From Alteromonadaceae bacterium (GTDB taxonomy: Bacteria; Pseudomonadota; Gammaproteobacteria; Pseudomonadales; Oleiphilaceae): 54,048 nt of DNA. A program made the position numbers and the translations under genes. Under the pieces are notes generated by a model that ran no database searches, was not told the origin of the DNA, and was given only the letters and a program-made list of their open reading frames with translations. Positions 1 to 10,300 of this stretch are shown here, in pieces (position 1 is the first letter of the stretch; every line of letters starts with the position of its first letter). The stretch covers positions 1 to 54,048 of the forward strand of contig JABXHG010000244.1 in NCBI GenBank assembly GCA_013393545.1, in the 5' to 3' direction.

Positions 1-690
1 TCTGTAATTATTTATTAAATTATGAGTAGAAGCAAATGAAGCATCTAATCTAATAGTTAAATAGCGATCCATATTGTTAATATTTGTTATGAATGCTTCT
101 TCAAAACCAAAGTATCCCCCAACAGTGGGATGTAGAGCTTTGAATAAACTCTCTTTAGCGGAGAAAATTAAGGTAGAAGCGACATTAAATTTTATGTTTT
201 GTCTACATAGAATGTCTAGTTCCTGGTTGCTGTGTATTTGAGGTCCAATTTGGAGAGCATCAGCTTCTGAAAGCACGCTTTCAATGTCTATACCTAAACA
301 TACACTGGTACTAGATTTTCTTATAGCACATATGGCTTCGGTGCCGCTATGTGCAATAGACCCTATCACCGTTAAAGGCCAGCTTGGTGCTCTGTTTTTT
401 CCTATCGGGACTACCGTGTCACCAAGGGCTGGATCCAAAGATTGCATACAGGCTTTTGCACAAAAACGCCCAGCTAAAAACTCGGCTTGGCGCTTTTTTA
501 CAGCTAGCGATAATTCCGGTGGAAAATGAACTTGTAAATAATTATGCGTAGCGGAACTATACTCTTGAATATTAAACTGACATTTAACAACATGAATATC
601 TGCTGCTTCATTTTTCCAGTATTCTGCGTGGTTAATGAATTTATGTGGAATGTTAATGAGATATTTATAGGAAAACGATTTTAGGTTCAC
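1..690 (-). CDS. EntD/Sfp-type 4'-phosphopantetheinyl transferase (partial, 3' end outside window)
   Basis: This gene would transfer phosphopantetheine from CoA to the active serine of the ACP/PCP domains of the neighbouring NRPSs. About 230 codons are visible on the minus strand and the frame is still open at base 1. It shows the EntD-like N-terminal stretch KRQAEFLAGRFCAK, the substrate-site motif GSIAHSG, the Mg-binding motif LGIDIES, and the C-terminal signature FSAKESLFKALHP, which holds the catalytic K-E-x-x-x-K. I chose a GTG start at 690: the frame has a stop 30-40 bases upstream and no ATG until well inside the conserved region. The ribosome binding site is weak, so the start is uncertain. 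The gene is divergent from the NRPS operon, an arrangement common for cluster-dedicated PPTases. Family assignment is firm; the target carriers are inferred from position. Confidence 0.9.
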   Translation of the reverse strand, partial: MNLKSFSYKYLINIPHKFINHAEYWKNEAADIHVVKCQFNIQEYSSATHNYLQVHFPPELSLAVKKRQAEFLAGRFCAKACMQSLDPALGDTVVPIGKNRAPSWPLTVIGSIAHSGTEAICAIRKSSTSVCLGIDIESVLSEADALQIGPQIHSNQELDILCRQNIKFNVASTLIFSAKESLFKALHPTVGGYFGFEEAFITNINNMDRYLTIRLDASFASTHNLINNYR

Positions 691-731
691 AATGAAGAGT
701 ACCCATTTACTTTGTTCTGAATTAAACCATT

Positions 732-750
732 AGATATTATTTTCATTATG
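732..750 (-). promoter_or_regulatory. Possible Fur-box-like site upstream of the PPTase gene
   Basis: Read on the minus strand, the 19 bases CATAATGAAAATAATATCT match the Fur consensus GATAATGATAATCATTATC at 12 of 19 positions, with a good left half. The site lies about 40 bases upstream of the proposed GTG start, a position where a repressor could block transcription. The surroundings are AT-rich, so a chance match is quite possible. Confidence 0.25.
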
Positions 751-928
751 CAGCTAGGCTGTGATTTGATAGAAAGTGATCGTTGCGTAACTTTATCATT
801 GAAGCGTTGGATGTAAATAAATTTTCTCCAAGAGGATTGGGCGAAGTCCATAGTTCTCTGTCGTGGCAATTGTGCCGGGTGTTGAAATTGAACTGTAGAA
901 GCCTTTTATTGATAGAGCTATAGAAGAC

Positions 929-1141
929 TTGAGACCTTTAAGGCGCATCAAAGAGTTTTTTTTGCCAGTGGTGGTTTACGGCAGCCTCTGGCTCCACAAA
1001 GACTTACGCGAACAGGTGAAAAATGCAATGTTTATCATGTTGCTAAAATCATTCATCTCAAAAAAACTCCGAGCTCAAATTGGTTATAAGCGCTGGCATA
1101 TAAAAGGCGATAAGCCAGGCCGGGTTGAAGACAATATCTGA
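929..1141 (+). CDS. Doubtful small ORF, 70 aa, unknown
   Basis: The frame opens at TTG, with a stop codon about 30 bases upstream, and encodes a basic 70-residue protein. It has a hydrophobic start region (FFLPVVVYGSLWL) and a Lys/Arg-rich end (GYKRWHIKGDKPGR). I do not recognise a family. It lacks a convincing ribosome binding site and sits in the divergent promoter region, so it may be a decayed gene fragment or no gene at all. The residue mix looks more protein-like than the neighbouring shadow frames, which is the only reason it is listed. Confidence 0.2.
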   Translation: MRPLRRIKEFFLPVVVYGSLWLHKDLREQVKNAMFIMLLKSFISKKLRAQIGYKRWHIKGDKPGRVEDNI

Positions 1142-1203
1142 GAGCGGCAGTTTATTCCTCCGTGGGCTGTACAAGTGATGTTTTTTACGTCAATATTGAT
1201 TTT

Positions 1204-1209
1204 TATAAT
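1204..1209 (+). promoter_or_regulatory. Candidate -10 element for the NRPS operon
   Basis: A perfect TATAAT hexamer lies in the gap before the first NRPS gene and would give a leader of roughly 225 bases. No good -35 element is visible; the T-rich stretch at 1181-1189 is only a weak candidate. A weak Fur-like match (11 of 19, 1192-1210) overlaps it. Both could be chance in AT-rich DNA. Confidence 0.3.
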
Positions 1210-1425
1210 AAAGGTGTGTTCTATATAAGTTGCGACTCTGTGTTCGTAAATGTCCTTTTTTCAAGGGGAGCGCCATAAGGAAAGAAGCCGGCATTTGGTT
1301 TTGCTCTTTCTTGGTTTGTTAGTTCGTTTTAATCGGTCGTCATCACTATTTAGTTTACTGCAAGGGTGGGTTTGTAGTCTTGGCTGGATTAACTCCTGTT
1401 TGAGAAAGCGGCTTGAAATGGTAAG

Positions 1426-1433
1426 AAGGAAAG
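1426..1433 (+). promoter_or_regulatory. Ribosome binding site that sets the start of the first NRPS gene
   Basis: The purine run AAGGAAAG lies 7 bases before the ATG at 1441 but only 1 base before the in-frame TTG at 1435. The spacing favours the ATG. Confidence 0.55.
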
Positions 1434-1440
1434 TTTGAAA

Positions 1441-4400
1441 ATGGAAAGCAAAAATATCATATGGCGTACAGCCTATGACATCATTCATCATCACGCACAG
1501 TATCGACCTAGCAAAGCCGCAATCATTTTTGAAGACGATTCTGGGAAAACAGAGTTAACCTACAAGGAACTCTTTAATTCAAGCAGGAGTATAGCTAACT
1601 CTCTTATCGACAAGAGACTGCAGGGCAAAACCGTTATTCTTAAATTCGGTCAAGGGTTGGAGTTCATTCAAACTTTCTTGGGGTGTTTGATAGCTGGTGT
1701 GATACCAGTCCCAGTTAATCGCCCGGCCGCGAAAGAGCAAAAGTGGCTAAAGCTCATGCCAATAATAACTGATTCTAAAGCAACGACTGTAATTGGAGAG
1801 TCTGGTTATATCTCTCGTTATCATGAGTGGTTATCAAAGCAAGATGGTTTTGAAACATTCAGTTGCTTTACATTTGATGAGTTAGAAGGAAGCTGTGAAC
1901 GTGAGCACTCTCTTCCACATATAGATGCTGATACTCTTGCTTTCTTACAATATACCTCAGGTTCCACAAGTGACCCTAAAGGGGCAATGGTCAGTCATAG
2001 TAATATGTTAAGTAACGCTGCATTAATCGCTAAGTCTTTCAATTCTAATAGTAATACAGTGAGTGTTTCTTGGCTCCCTCTGTTTCATGACGCAGGCATG
2101 ATTGGAATTTTTATGCATTTATTATACGTCGGCGGAACTATGGTAATTATCCCTCCGGCAGCATTTGTGCAAAGCCCTATTCTTTGGCTAAAACTCATCA
2201 CAAAGTATAAGGCAACATATACTGGAGGGCCTAACTTTGGCTATGACTTGTGTGAACAAAGGGTTTCAACTGACCAAGCGAATGAAGCTGGAATCGATTT
2301 ATCTAGCTTGAAGGGTGTTTTTAATGGCGCAGAGCCTGTTCGCTGGGGGACGTTGAAAAAGTTCCAGAATAAGTTTGAACCTTTTGGCTTCGACTTCAAG
2401 GCCTTTGTACCGTGCTATGGGATGGCAGAATCTACCTTAATGATAACCGGAATTAAGGTTAACGAAGCACCGGTAAACTTGAAACTCGATAAAGAAAAGT
2501 TAGAACAGGGTGAGGTTACAAAAGCTTCTTCGGGAAGCGAGGCGAAAATTTTACCGTCCTGTGGAATCAACCAAGATGGCACAGATATTATCGTCGTTGA
2601 CCAAAGTGACAATCGGGTTTTGGATGATATGCAGGAAGGCGAGATTTGGCTCCGTGGTCCTAGCGTAGTTATGGGCTATTTTAATAATCCTATTGCAACG
2701 AAAGAAAGGTTTTCTGGGATTACAGAATGTGGCAAGGGCCCCTATTTGAGGACAGGAGACCTAGGCTTTTTGCATCAAAGTCATTTGTACGTGACAGGAA
2801 GAGCAAGTGATTTAATTATCGTTAATGGTAAAAATTATTATCCTCAAGATATTGAAGAAACTGTTGCTAATTCAATTGGTTGTATTCTCGGTGATAGTAT
2901 AGCGGTGGTTTCAAAGGAAATTGACGGTGAAGAGAAAGTTTTTGTTATCGCCGAGGTTGCTCGAGTGGCACTGCGTAAGCTTAATCACGCACTGGTATGT
3001 CAACAGATCAAAGAAGTTGTATCCGCTGAGTATCAATTAGAAATTGAGTATATCGCACTCGTTAAACCATCATCTATTCTTAAAACTACATCAGGAAAAG
3101 TAAAAAGAAAAGCTTGTTTAAATGCTGCCTTTGAGAATGCCCTTAATTTAGTTAAGGGTGGGGAGTCATACGCCTGCAATGAACTTGATGAAAAGCCGCA
3201 ACCGCAGAAAGTTTTAGATGAGAATGGCTGGATGCAGTTTAAACGACTCTTGGTTAACGAGTTAAGTATTGATGAGAAGGATATCCAACCGAGCAGCACA
3301 CTCACGTCATTGGGAGTCAACTCTCTCAAGATGGGCGCGTTAGCTTATTCTTTGAGTCAGTATAGTGATGTGACAGTCAGTATTGAAGAGCTTTTGGAGC
3401 TGGACAGTATCGAAGCGTTTCTAAAAAGCCACACATGGCATTGGGATAAGAAAGTAGACTGTTTTAAAGACTATACACAACCAATTAGTAGCGACAACTT
3501 TCCTCTTACGGATATTCAAACGGGTTACGTAATTGGTCGTTTGAATCAAGTTGAGATGGGAGGGGTTGCACTACAATCTTACTTCGAATTTGATGGAAAC
3601 TTTTGTATTCAACAGGTTCAACGCTCTTGGAATACTCTAATTTCAACGATCCCTATGCTCAGAGCGGTAATTGATAGAACAAATATGCAAAAAATACTAT
3701 CAAGCGTGCCAGAGTATCATTTAGATGTAGAAGATATTACCTCGTTAAGTACAACCCAAAAGGAACTTCGAGTTGAAGAGAAGCGGGCGAATTTGGTTTC
3801 AAAAAAATTAGAGCTGGAAAGTTGGCCTCCATTTGAATTGAGTGTGACTAAATTAGAAGTAGGCATAAATAGATTACATATAAAAATCGATGGAACATTC
3901 TTTGATGCAACCAGTATCGTTAAGCTTTTTGCGTCATTAGCTAATATTTATAAAGAGCGAAAAGCAATCAATGACTCGCCGAATTTCGGCTTTGAGCACT
4001 TTTGCCGAACCATGAAACAAGATGAAGTGAAGTATGATAGTAGCTTGTCTTTTTGGCGGGCGGCGATAAAGGATTTTCCGCTTAGCCCCCAAATTTCGTC
4101 ACTTCGCGTAAAGGCTAGGCATGAATCGCCTAACTTCCGTCGGTTATATAAAGACTTCAAAGCATCTGATCTGAATGTACTCAGCGAATTAGGCAAACGC
4201 TGGGGGGTAACTCAGCATGCTATTTTGATTACTGCGTTTGCTCAAACGATAGCGACATGGTCGCTTAATCAACGCTTTAGTATTAGTGTGCCGATGCAAA
4301 ATCGAGCTGATTTAGATCCGAATATGGCTCAAGCAATTGGGCATTTCTCAACGTTCACACTACAACGGTTTGATTTGCGAAAACAGATAAGTTTTGAGCA

Positions 4401-7350
4401 ACTTTGTTTAGCAACTATGGGGGAAACCAAAGCGCTATTACAGAATAACGCAATTTCAGGTATTGAGTTACTTGACTTGATAAGGCAACACAAGGAAGGC
4501 GCGTTCTACCCAGTTGTATTTACAAATTTACTGGAGCTCGACAGTAACAATTCAGGAGTAGAGCAGCTAGAGAATGCGTTAGGTGAGCTAAATTATTCTG
4601 TTACGAGAACTCCTCAAGTGGTACTTGATTGTCAGATAATGAAAGTATCGCATGGAATAAGAGTGTGTTGGGATTATGAGGAAAACTCGTTCGACCTCAA
4701 TTTGCTAAATGAAATGTTCGATGAATATATCCACGGACTACATCATTTGGCGAAGGGAGCGGTTGACCTGCCGAAAAATGACGAATCTCAGAAAGGTTTA
4801 CAAATTACCTATCAGGCAATTGAGGATGCGAATAATACTTATGTTTCTCGCCGAGAAAAAACTTTGATTGAAGGTTTTCTGAGTTGCGCGGAAGTCATGC
4901 CAAACAAAGTCGCTATCATTGATGGTGAGCGTCAAATCACTTATGAAGAGCTTTTGAAATACTCATCAGGTGTTGCTCAGGTATTGCGAAATCAAGACTG
5001 TCAGAGAGGCGATAAAGTGATTCTTGCGCAGCAGAAAGGGTGGCAGCAAGTGGTGTTTGTCATAGCGATTTTGCAAGCAGGAGCCAGCTTTGTACCCGTT
5101 GACCCGACAATACCCAGTTCTCGCTTGAATAGTATAATCAAACGATGTGGTTCCGATTGTTTAGTGACTGATGCTGCAACAAAACTTTCGAGTGCTGTAT
5201 GTGAAATGGTTCAGCATGTGGTTCGGTTTGAGGAATCTAAATTTGAGGTTGCGGACGACGTAATTAATCTTGCACGCCCCGAGGATTTAGCGTATGTGAT
5301 CTTTACTTCGGGTTCAACAGGAGAGCCCAAAGGGGTGGCGGTTGAACATCGTAGTGCGATGAACACTATTGAAAGTGTTAACAAAATATGGCGCGTGAAA
5401 TATGATGATATTGTCTTGGGTTTATCCGAACTTTCGTTCGATTTGTCAATATATGACATTTTTGGGTTACTTAACGTAGGTGGAACAGTTGTTTTAGCTC
5501 ATCCTTTACAATCCCCACAACAATGGGCTGAACTGATTCAAGAACATGAAATCACTATTTGGAACACCGTACCAGCTACGATGGATTTGCTTTGTGACTA
5601 TTTGAGTGAAGCAAAATTACAGCTTAGTTCAATTCGGGCGACTCAGCTTAGTGGAGATTGGTTTCCGACCTCGTTGCCTCAGAGCATCAGGTCTCAATTG
5701 CCTGCTACTGAGATTATTAATATGGGTGGGGCGACTGAGGCATCAATTTGGTCTATTTATTACACCGTTACGGGCGGTGAGCAGGAGCAATTTGGTTACA
5801 TCCCATATGGAAAGCCATTAGAAAATCAACAATTTTATTTATTGAATGAAGAACTGGAACCTGTGAAGCCTGGCGAGGTCGGGGAGTTATTTATTGCTGG
5901 TAGAGGTCTTGCAAGAGGTTATCTCAATGATGAGAAGAAAACTAGAGATGCTTTTTTTTGGTGCGAGAGACTAGGGCAGCGAATCTACCGTACGGGAGAT
6001 TTAGGAGCTTATCAGAGAGACGGTAATATACGCTTTTGCGGGCGAAAGGATAGTCAAGTTAAGCTTAATGGTTATCGCATTGAACTTGGGGAGCTAGAGA
6101 GCGCTTGTAACGAATTAGAAATTATAAAGCGTGCTTGTGCGATTCCTTATGGGGATGTTCATAACCGCCAACTCGCTTTATTTGTTACTGCACAAAACAC
6201 TTCAGAGCAACACCTTCTCAACGGTAAACCGACAGATTCAGAGTCAAGTTTATATTTTCAGCGGCAATCAATGCGTCAGTTTGATAACACAAATGAGCTG
6301 GAAGAGGTAACACTTGGGAAGTTATTAGCCTCTATTACAGCTCTAACATCAAGTGATCATGACCAACTCAAGTACCGGTATCCATCGGCGGGTGGGCTGT
6401 ATGCGGTACATACTTATATACATTTCCTGAAAAGGGTTGGGCATTTAGAACCGGGATTTTATGTATTTGATTCAATCGAGCATCGACTAGAATTCTTATC
6501 TGCGAACGAGAACCTTTACGAAGGTGTTGAATTTGGCAATATTTTTGAGATAACAGCAAGTGCTAGCTTTGTTCTTTATTTAATTGCTGACAATTCTCAA
6601 ATATCCCGGAAGTATGGAGTTAAAGCGAGGGATTTTGCTTTATTGGAAGCGGGTTATATGTCCCAGTTATTAATGACTACTGCCCCTGGACTATCTTTGG
6701 GACTTTGTCCCTTGGGATATTCTGAGTTTTCTGATTTAAGGTCTAAATTATTGCTTGATGGAGATCAGGATGTTGTGCACGTATTAGCTGGCGGTCCTGT
6801 AGCTCAGGATGCTTACCATAAAGGAGAAAAGAGCCCAAGAATCTCAGGGACGATGGAGGGATTGTCAACCAGAGTTCATGCTAAAAAAATACAAAAGCTA
6901 GTAAAGAATCACTTGGCTAATAAGTTACCTCTTTATATGCAACCAAAAGAGATCTGCGTGATTGATCATCTACCATTAACAGTTAATAACAAGGTGAATA
7001 TCAAAGTGTTGGTGCAGCTCCTTGATGAGCATAGAGGGGCACCTCAGAGTAAGGCAGTGGCCAAATGTCCTGAGGGGGCGGATGACGATATCTTGGATTA
7101 CCTTCGAAGTTTATGGAAGGCTTTGATAAATGACCAAGAAATAGCTTTAGATGACTCTTTTATTGAAAAAGGAGTGAACTCAATTGTAGCCGTCAAAATG
7201 CTAACTCGGATTAACAATCAGTTTCATATTGATCTGGCCTTGGCTGACATATTCGAAAATTCTTCTCTTAGAAAACTAGCCATAGCAATTAAACAGAGAG
7301 AATACCCCAAGATAGAGCAAGACGAAGAAGTTGAGGAAGGTACGTTATGA
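1441..7350 (+). CDS. NRPS loading protein: FAAL-ACP-Cy-A(Cys)-Ox-PCP
   Basis: This 1,969-residue protein starts the lipopeptide. Residues about 1-585 are a fatty acyl-AMP ligase, with YTSGSTSDPKG near 171, LFHDAGMIG, CYGMAEST near 324 and TGRASDLIIVNGKNYYPQDIE-type C-terminal features. An ACP follows with active Ser628 (GVNSLKM). Residues about 685-1120 are a heterocyclisation domain: FPLTDIQTGYVIGR, and DxxxxDxxS at Asp817/Asp822. The adenylation domain (about 1142-1860) reads DLYNQSMIW at the specificity positions, close to the Cys code DLYNLSLIW. A SagB/nitroreductase-like FMN oxidase is inserted near 1608-1790 (RQSMRQF, YPSAGGLY, LLEAGYMSQ), before the A10 motif. The PCP serine is Ser1914. 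The inferred product is an acyl chain joined directly to a thiazole. The protein has no TubC-type N-terminal docking domain, as expected for a starter, and ends in an acidic tail. The next gene overlaps by 4 bases. Confidence 0.93.
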   Translation: MESKNIIWRTAYDIIHHHAQYRPSKAAIIFEDDSGKTELTYKELFNSSRSIANSLIDKRLQGKTVILKFGQGLEFIQTFLGCLIAGVIPVPVNRPAAKEQKWLKLMPIITDSKATTVIGESGYISRYHEWLSKQDGFETFSCFTFDELEGSCEREHSLPHIDADTLAFLQYTSGSTSDPKGAMVSHSNMLSNAALIAKSFNSNSNTVSVSWLPLFHDAGMIGIFMHLLYVGGTMVIIPPAAFVQSPILWLKLITKYKATYTGGPNFGYDLCEQRVSTDQANEAGIDLSSLKGVFNGAEPVRWGTLKKFQNKFEPFGFDFKAFVPCYGMAESTLMITGIKVNEAPVNLKLDKEKLEQGEVTKASSGSEAKILPSCGINQDGTDIIVVDQSDNRVLDDMQEGEIWLRGPSVVMGYFNNPIATKERFSGITECGKGPYLRTGDLGFLHQSHLYVTGRASDLIIVNGKNYYPQDIEETVANSIGCILGDSIAVVSKEIDGEEKVFVIAEVARVALRKLNHALVCQQIKEVVSAEYQLEIEYIALVKPSSILKTTSGKVKRKACLNAAFENALNLVKGGESYACNELDEKPQPQKVLDENGWMQFKRLLVNELSIDEKDIQPSSTLTSLGVNSLKMGALAYSLSQYSDVTVSIEELLELDSIEAFLKSHTWHWDKKVDCFKDYTQPISSDNFPLTDIQTGYVIGRLNQVEMGGVALQSYFEFDGNFCIQQVQRSWNTLISTIPMLRAVIDRTNMQKILSSVPEYHLDVEDITSLSTTQKELRVEEKRANLVSKKLELESWPPFELSVTKLEVGINRLHIKIDGTFFDATSIVKLFASLANIYKERKAINDSPNFGFEHFCRTMKQDEVKYDSSLSFWRAAIKDFPLSPQISSLRVKARHESPNFRRLYKDFKASDLNVLSELGKRWGVTQHAILITAFAQTIATWSLNQRFSISVPMQNRADLDPNMAQAIGHFSTFTLQRFDLRKQISFEQLCLATMGETKALLQNNAISGIELLDLIRQHKEGAFYPVVFTNLLELDSNNSGVEQLENALGELNYSVTRTPQVVLDCQIMKVSHGIRVCWDYEENSFDLNLLNEMFDEYIHGLHHLAKGAVDLPKNDESQKGLQITYQAIEDANNTYVSRREKTLIEGFLSCAEVMPNKVAIIDGERQITYEELLKYSSGVAQVLRNQDCQRGDKVILAQQKGWQQVVFVIAILQAGASFVPVDPTIPSSRLNSIIKRCGSDCLVTDAATKLSSAVCEMVQHVVRFEESKFEVADDVINLARPEDLAYVIFTSGSTGEPKGVAVEHRSAMNTIESVNKIWRVKYDDIVLGLSELSFDLSIYDIFGLLNVGGTVVLAHPLQSPQQWAELIQEHEITIWNTVPATMDLLCDYLSEAKLQLSSIRATQLSGDWFPTSLPQSIRSQLPATEIINMGGATEASIWSIYYTVTGGEQEQFGYIPYGKPLENQQFYLLNEELEPVKPGEVGELFIAGRGLARGYLNDEKKTRDAFFWCERLGQRIYRTGDLGAYQRDGNIRFCGRKDSQVKLNGYRIELGELESACNELEIIKRACAIPYGDVHNRQLALFVTAQNTSEQHLLNGKPTDSESSLYFQRQSMRQFDNTNELEEVTLGKLLASITALTSSDHDQLKYRYPSAGGLYAVHTYIHFLKRVGHLEPGFYVFDSIEHRLEFLSANENLYEGVEFGNIFEITASASFVLYLIADNSQISRKYGVKARDFALLEAGYMSQLLMTTAPGLSLGLCPLGYSEFSDLRSKLLLDGDQDVVHVLAGGPVAQDAYHKGEKSPRISGTMEGLSTRVHAKKIQKLVKNHLANKLPLYMQPKEICVIDHLPLTVNNKVNIKVLVQLLDEHRGAPQSKAVAKCPEGADDDILDYLRSLWKALINDQEIALDDSFIEKGVNSIVAVKMLTRINNQFHIDLALADIFENSSLRKLAIAIKQREYPKIEQDEEVEEGTL

Positions 7351-10300
7351 ACGTACAGGACTTGGCAAGTCGGCTAAAAAAAGCGGGCGTAAAGCTTCAG
7401 GTTGATGGGGATCAGCTAAAGTATACTGCGCCCAAAGGTGCACTGACTGAGGAAATGCTCTCAATGATGAAAGGAGCCAAGACAGAGTTATTGAGATATG
7501 TTGCCCAGCAATCGCATTTGAATAAAATAAGTAATACTGATACGCCAGTGCGTTGCTCCAGTCCGCAACTGCGTATTTTGGCTAGTCATTGGTTGACAAA
7601 GCAGGAGGCTGTTTATAATGAGCAAGTAGTTCTATGCTTGTCTGGTGAACTAAACATAGAGGCACTTAAAAACGCATTCAAAAAAATCATTTCCCGCCAT
7701 GATGTGTTGAAGTTATCACCGGATGAAGAGGGGGCTCTTCGCTTCAAAGAACATGAGCCTTTTGAAGTCGATTATGTTGCTATTGATAGTCGCGAAGTGG
7801 AAGTCTTACATGAGGAACTCTCGGAACATCGGACTAGAGAGTTTGATATAGAGAATGATCGGCTACTTCGAGTGCGGTTGATAAAAACGCCAGGACTAAG
7901 TCACTACTTGTCCATTGTGACCCATCATTTTATTGGAGATGCATGGTCCGAACAGATCATGCTTACCGAGTTACGTCAATTTTACAATATGGAAGCCACA
8001 GGGCAGTCCAAAACTACAGAAAAAGCTAGCATTCAGTATCAGGATTTTTGCCAATGGCAAGCCAAAGCTGTGGAGTTAGGCTGTTTTGATGAAGCGCTAG
8101 ACAGAGCCTCTAAGCGACTACAAGATATTCCCTCCTTACACTCATTACCGTTAGACAATCCTAGATGTGCGATGCAGAGCTTCAAAGGTCAAACAGTTAA
8201 ACGAAATTTTGATAGACAACTCAGAGCGAAAGTCCAAGAGTTTTGTGCTAAACAAAACTTAACTGAATTCGTCATGCTCAATGCCTGCTTTGCTCTACTG
8301 TTGTCAAGGTATAGTAATGATAACAGCATCAGTTTGGGAGTACCGGTCGCTGGTCGTCCTCTCCCGGAGCTAGAACAAACCATCGGTATGTTCACAAATA
8401 ATATCGTTTTAAACTACAAAGTTATTGATAGTTCCAACTTCCTTGGTTTTATTTCAAGTCATAAAAATATGGTTATGGAAGCCTTGGAGGATCAATTTCT
8501 ACCATTTGAGCTCTTGGTTGAGAAACATGCTTTAGAAAGGGATTTAAGTATAACGCCACTCTTCCAGATTATGTTTAATATGCGGGACTATGAATTCCCA
8601 GAGAAGGGCTGGCATGATCTTGAAGTAGAGCAATACAGCATTGATCCGAAAGTTGCAAAGTACGATTTAATGTTATTAGTTGATATCAACGATTCGGGTT
8701 ATTGCTGTCAATGGCAGTTTAATAGTGAGTTATTTGATAAAACTACGATTGAGCGATGGTCTGGTGAGTTTGTAGAGCTTGTTGAACAGGTATTAGATAA
8801 GCCAAAGGCTACTTTAGAGAATTTACATTTAACAAGTAGTCAGGCAAATATATTGATTGCCCAGCCCACCAAAAAATATCGTAAAAAAACGCTAAGCGAA
8901 CTTATATTTAAACCAGCTCATGATGAAATTCCCACCGCGTTGCGGTTTGAGCGGCAAAGCTTAAGTTATGGTCAGCTAGCATCTATGACAGACACAATTT
9001 GTGCCAACTTGCAGGAGCAAGGAGTAACGAGAGGAGTGCGAGTAGGTGTTACTTTAAGCCGTAGTATATATCAAGTACCGCTCGTTATATCTCTCTTAAA
9101 GATCGGAGCTGTGTATGTACCAATTGATGTTACTGCACCAAATGCCAGAATTGAATATATTCTTCAGGACAGTGAATGTGCTGCCCACATTGTTGATGAC
9201 GGCACAGTTACTCCTCTGGATATTGATGTGCTAAGAATACCAATTGGGCGATTACTAAAATCCCCGCCGGATTTAGCATACGTGTTACCAACCCTTGACA
9301 ACGTAATACCTGCTTACGTTCTTTATACTTCAGGCACCACGGGTAAGCCAAAAGGCGTTGAAGTAAGTCATGAAGCTTTAGTCAATCAGTTGTTGGGATG
9401 CTGTGAAATCCTTGCTCTGAACAAATCAACGCGTTTGTTTGGAACAACCTCTTTTAGTTTCGATATGTCTTTAATTGAGTTATTTGCTCCGCTGCTTGTA
9501 GGTGGTTCGGTAGTTATTGCTAGCGAGAATGAACAAAAGTATGCTGAAAATATTGCACGGGCTTTAGATGCCTATTCAATTAATGTTTATCAATCTACCC
9601 CCTCTCGCTTACAGCTCCTGTTGGCCGCTGGTTGGAAGCCGAGTAATGACATCACGATTATTTCAGGTGGTGAACCGCTGCTTCCTCAGTTGAGCCAAAA
9701 CCTTTTATCACAAGGTGTTAGGTTATTTAATGGCTATGGGCCAACAGAGATATGTGTCTACGCGATGCTTAAAGAGCTGAAGTCAGACGCAGAGATACCT
9801 ACCTTAGCATTATTAAGTAACCCATTACCGAATTACGGTCTATGTATTCTAAGAAGCGATCAATTAGTTCCTCAAGGAGTTGTAGGAGAGTTAGCTGTGT
9901 TTGGTTCTGGAGTCGCAAATGGCTATCTTAATCTTCCCCAATTGAATGAACAAAAGTTCAAGGAAATAAACCTTAATGGCCAAATTGTTAGAGCCTACCT
10001 TACAGGTGATGAGGTTCGTAGTATGGGTTCTGGTGAGTTACAGTTTCTTGGTCGTAAAGATAACCAGATCAAACTACTGGGCTACCGGGTTGAGTTAGAG
10101 GAGATCCAGCAAACGGCTCTATCCATGGCTGGGGTTGAAGCTGCTTATGCGTGTTTAATTGAAAATACTTACAGTGCTGAAGTGGTATTGTTTGTGTTGA
10201 CTGCCCGCGAACAGCTTTTTAAATTAAGTGATATTGAAAAGTTTTTAAGCACTACTCTGCCTACTTATATGCTACCAGCACAAATTGTTACTGTTGATGA

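Larger units (their letters stand above)
691..1440. other. Divergent intergenic region between PPTase and NRPS operon
   Basis: These 750 bases separate the leftward PPTase gene from the rightward NRPS operon and should hold both promoters. I see a perfect TATAAT at 1204-1209, a weak Fur-like match at 732-750, and one open frame (929-1141) with no recognisable family. I see no tRNA, no clear terminator and no insertion-sequence ends. A short open frame at 1250-1438 looks spurious and is not called. Confidence 0.6.

Noticed and set aside
284..529. 81-codon plus-strand open frame
   Set aside because: It is antisense to the core motifs of the PPTase, which are conserved; not a gene.
687..869. 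Minus-strand 60-codon frame ending at the PPTase start
   Set aside because: Considered as an upstream extension of the PPTase, but it is in a different frame and has no conserved features.
1250..1438. 62-codon open frame just before the first NRPS gene
   Set aside because: No usable ribosome binding site and no recognisable family; it lies in what is probably the operon leader.
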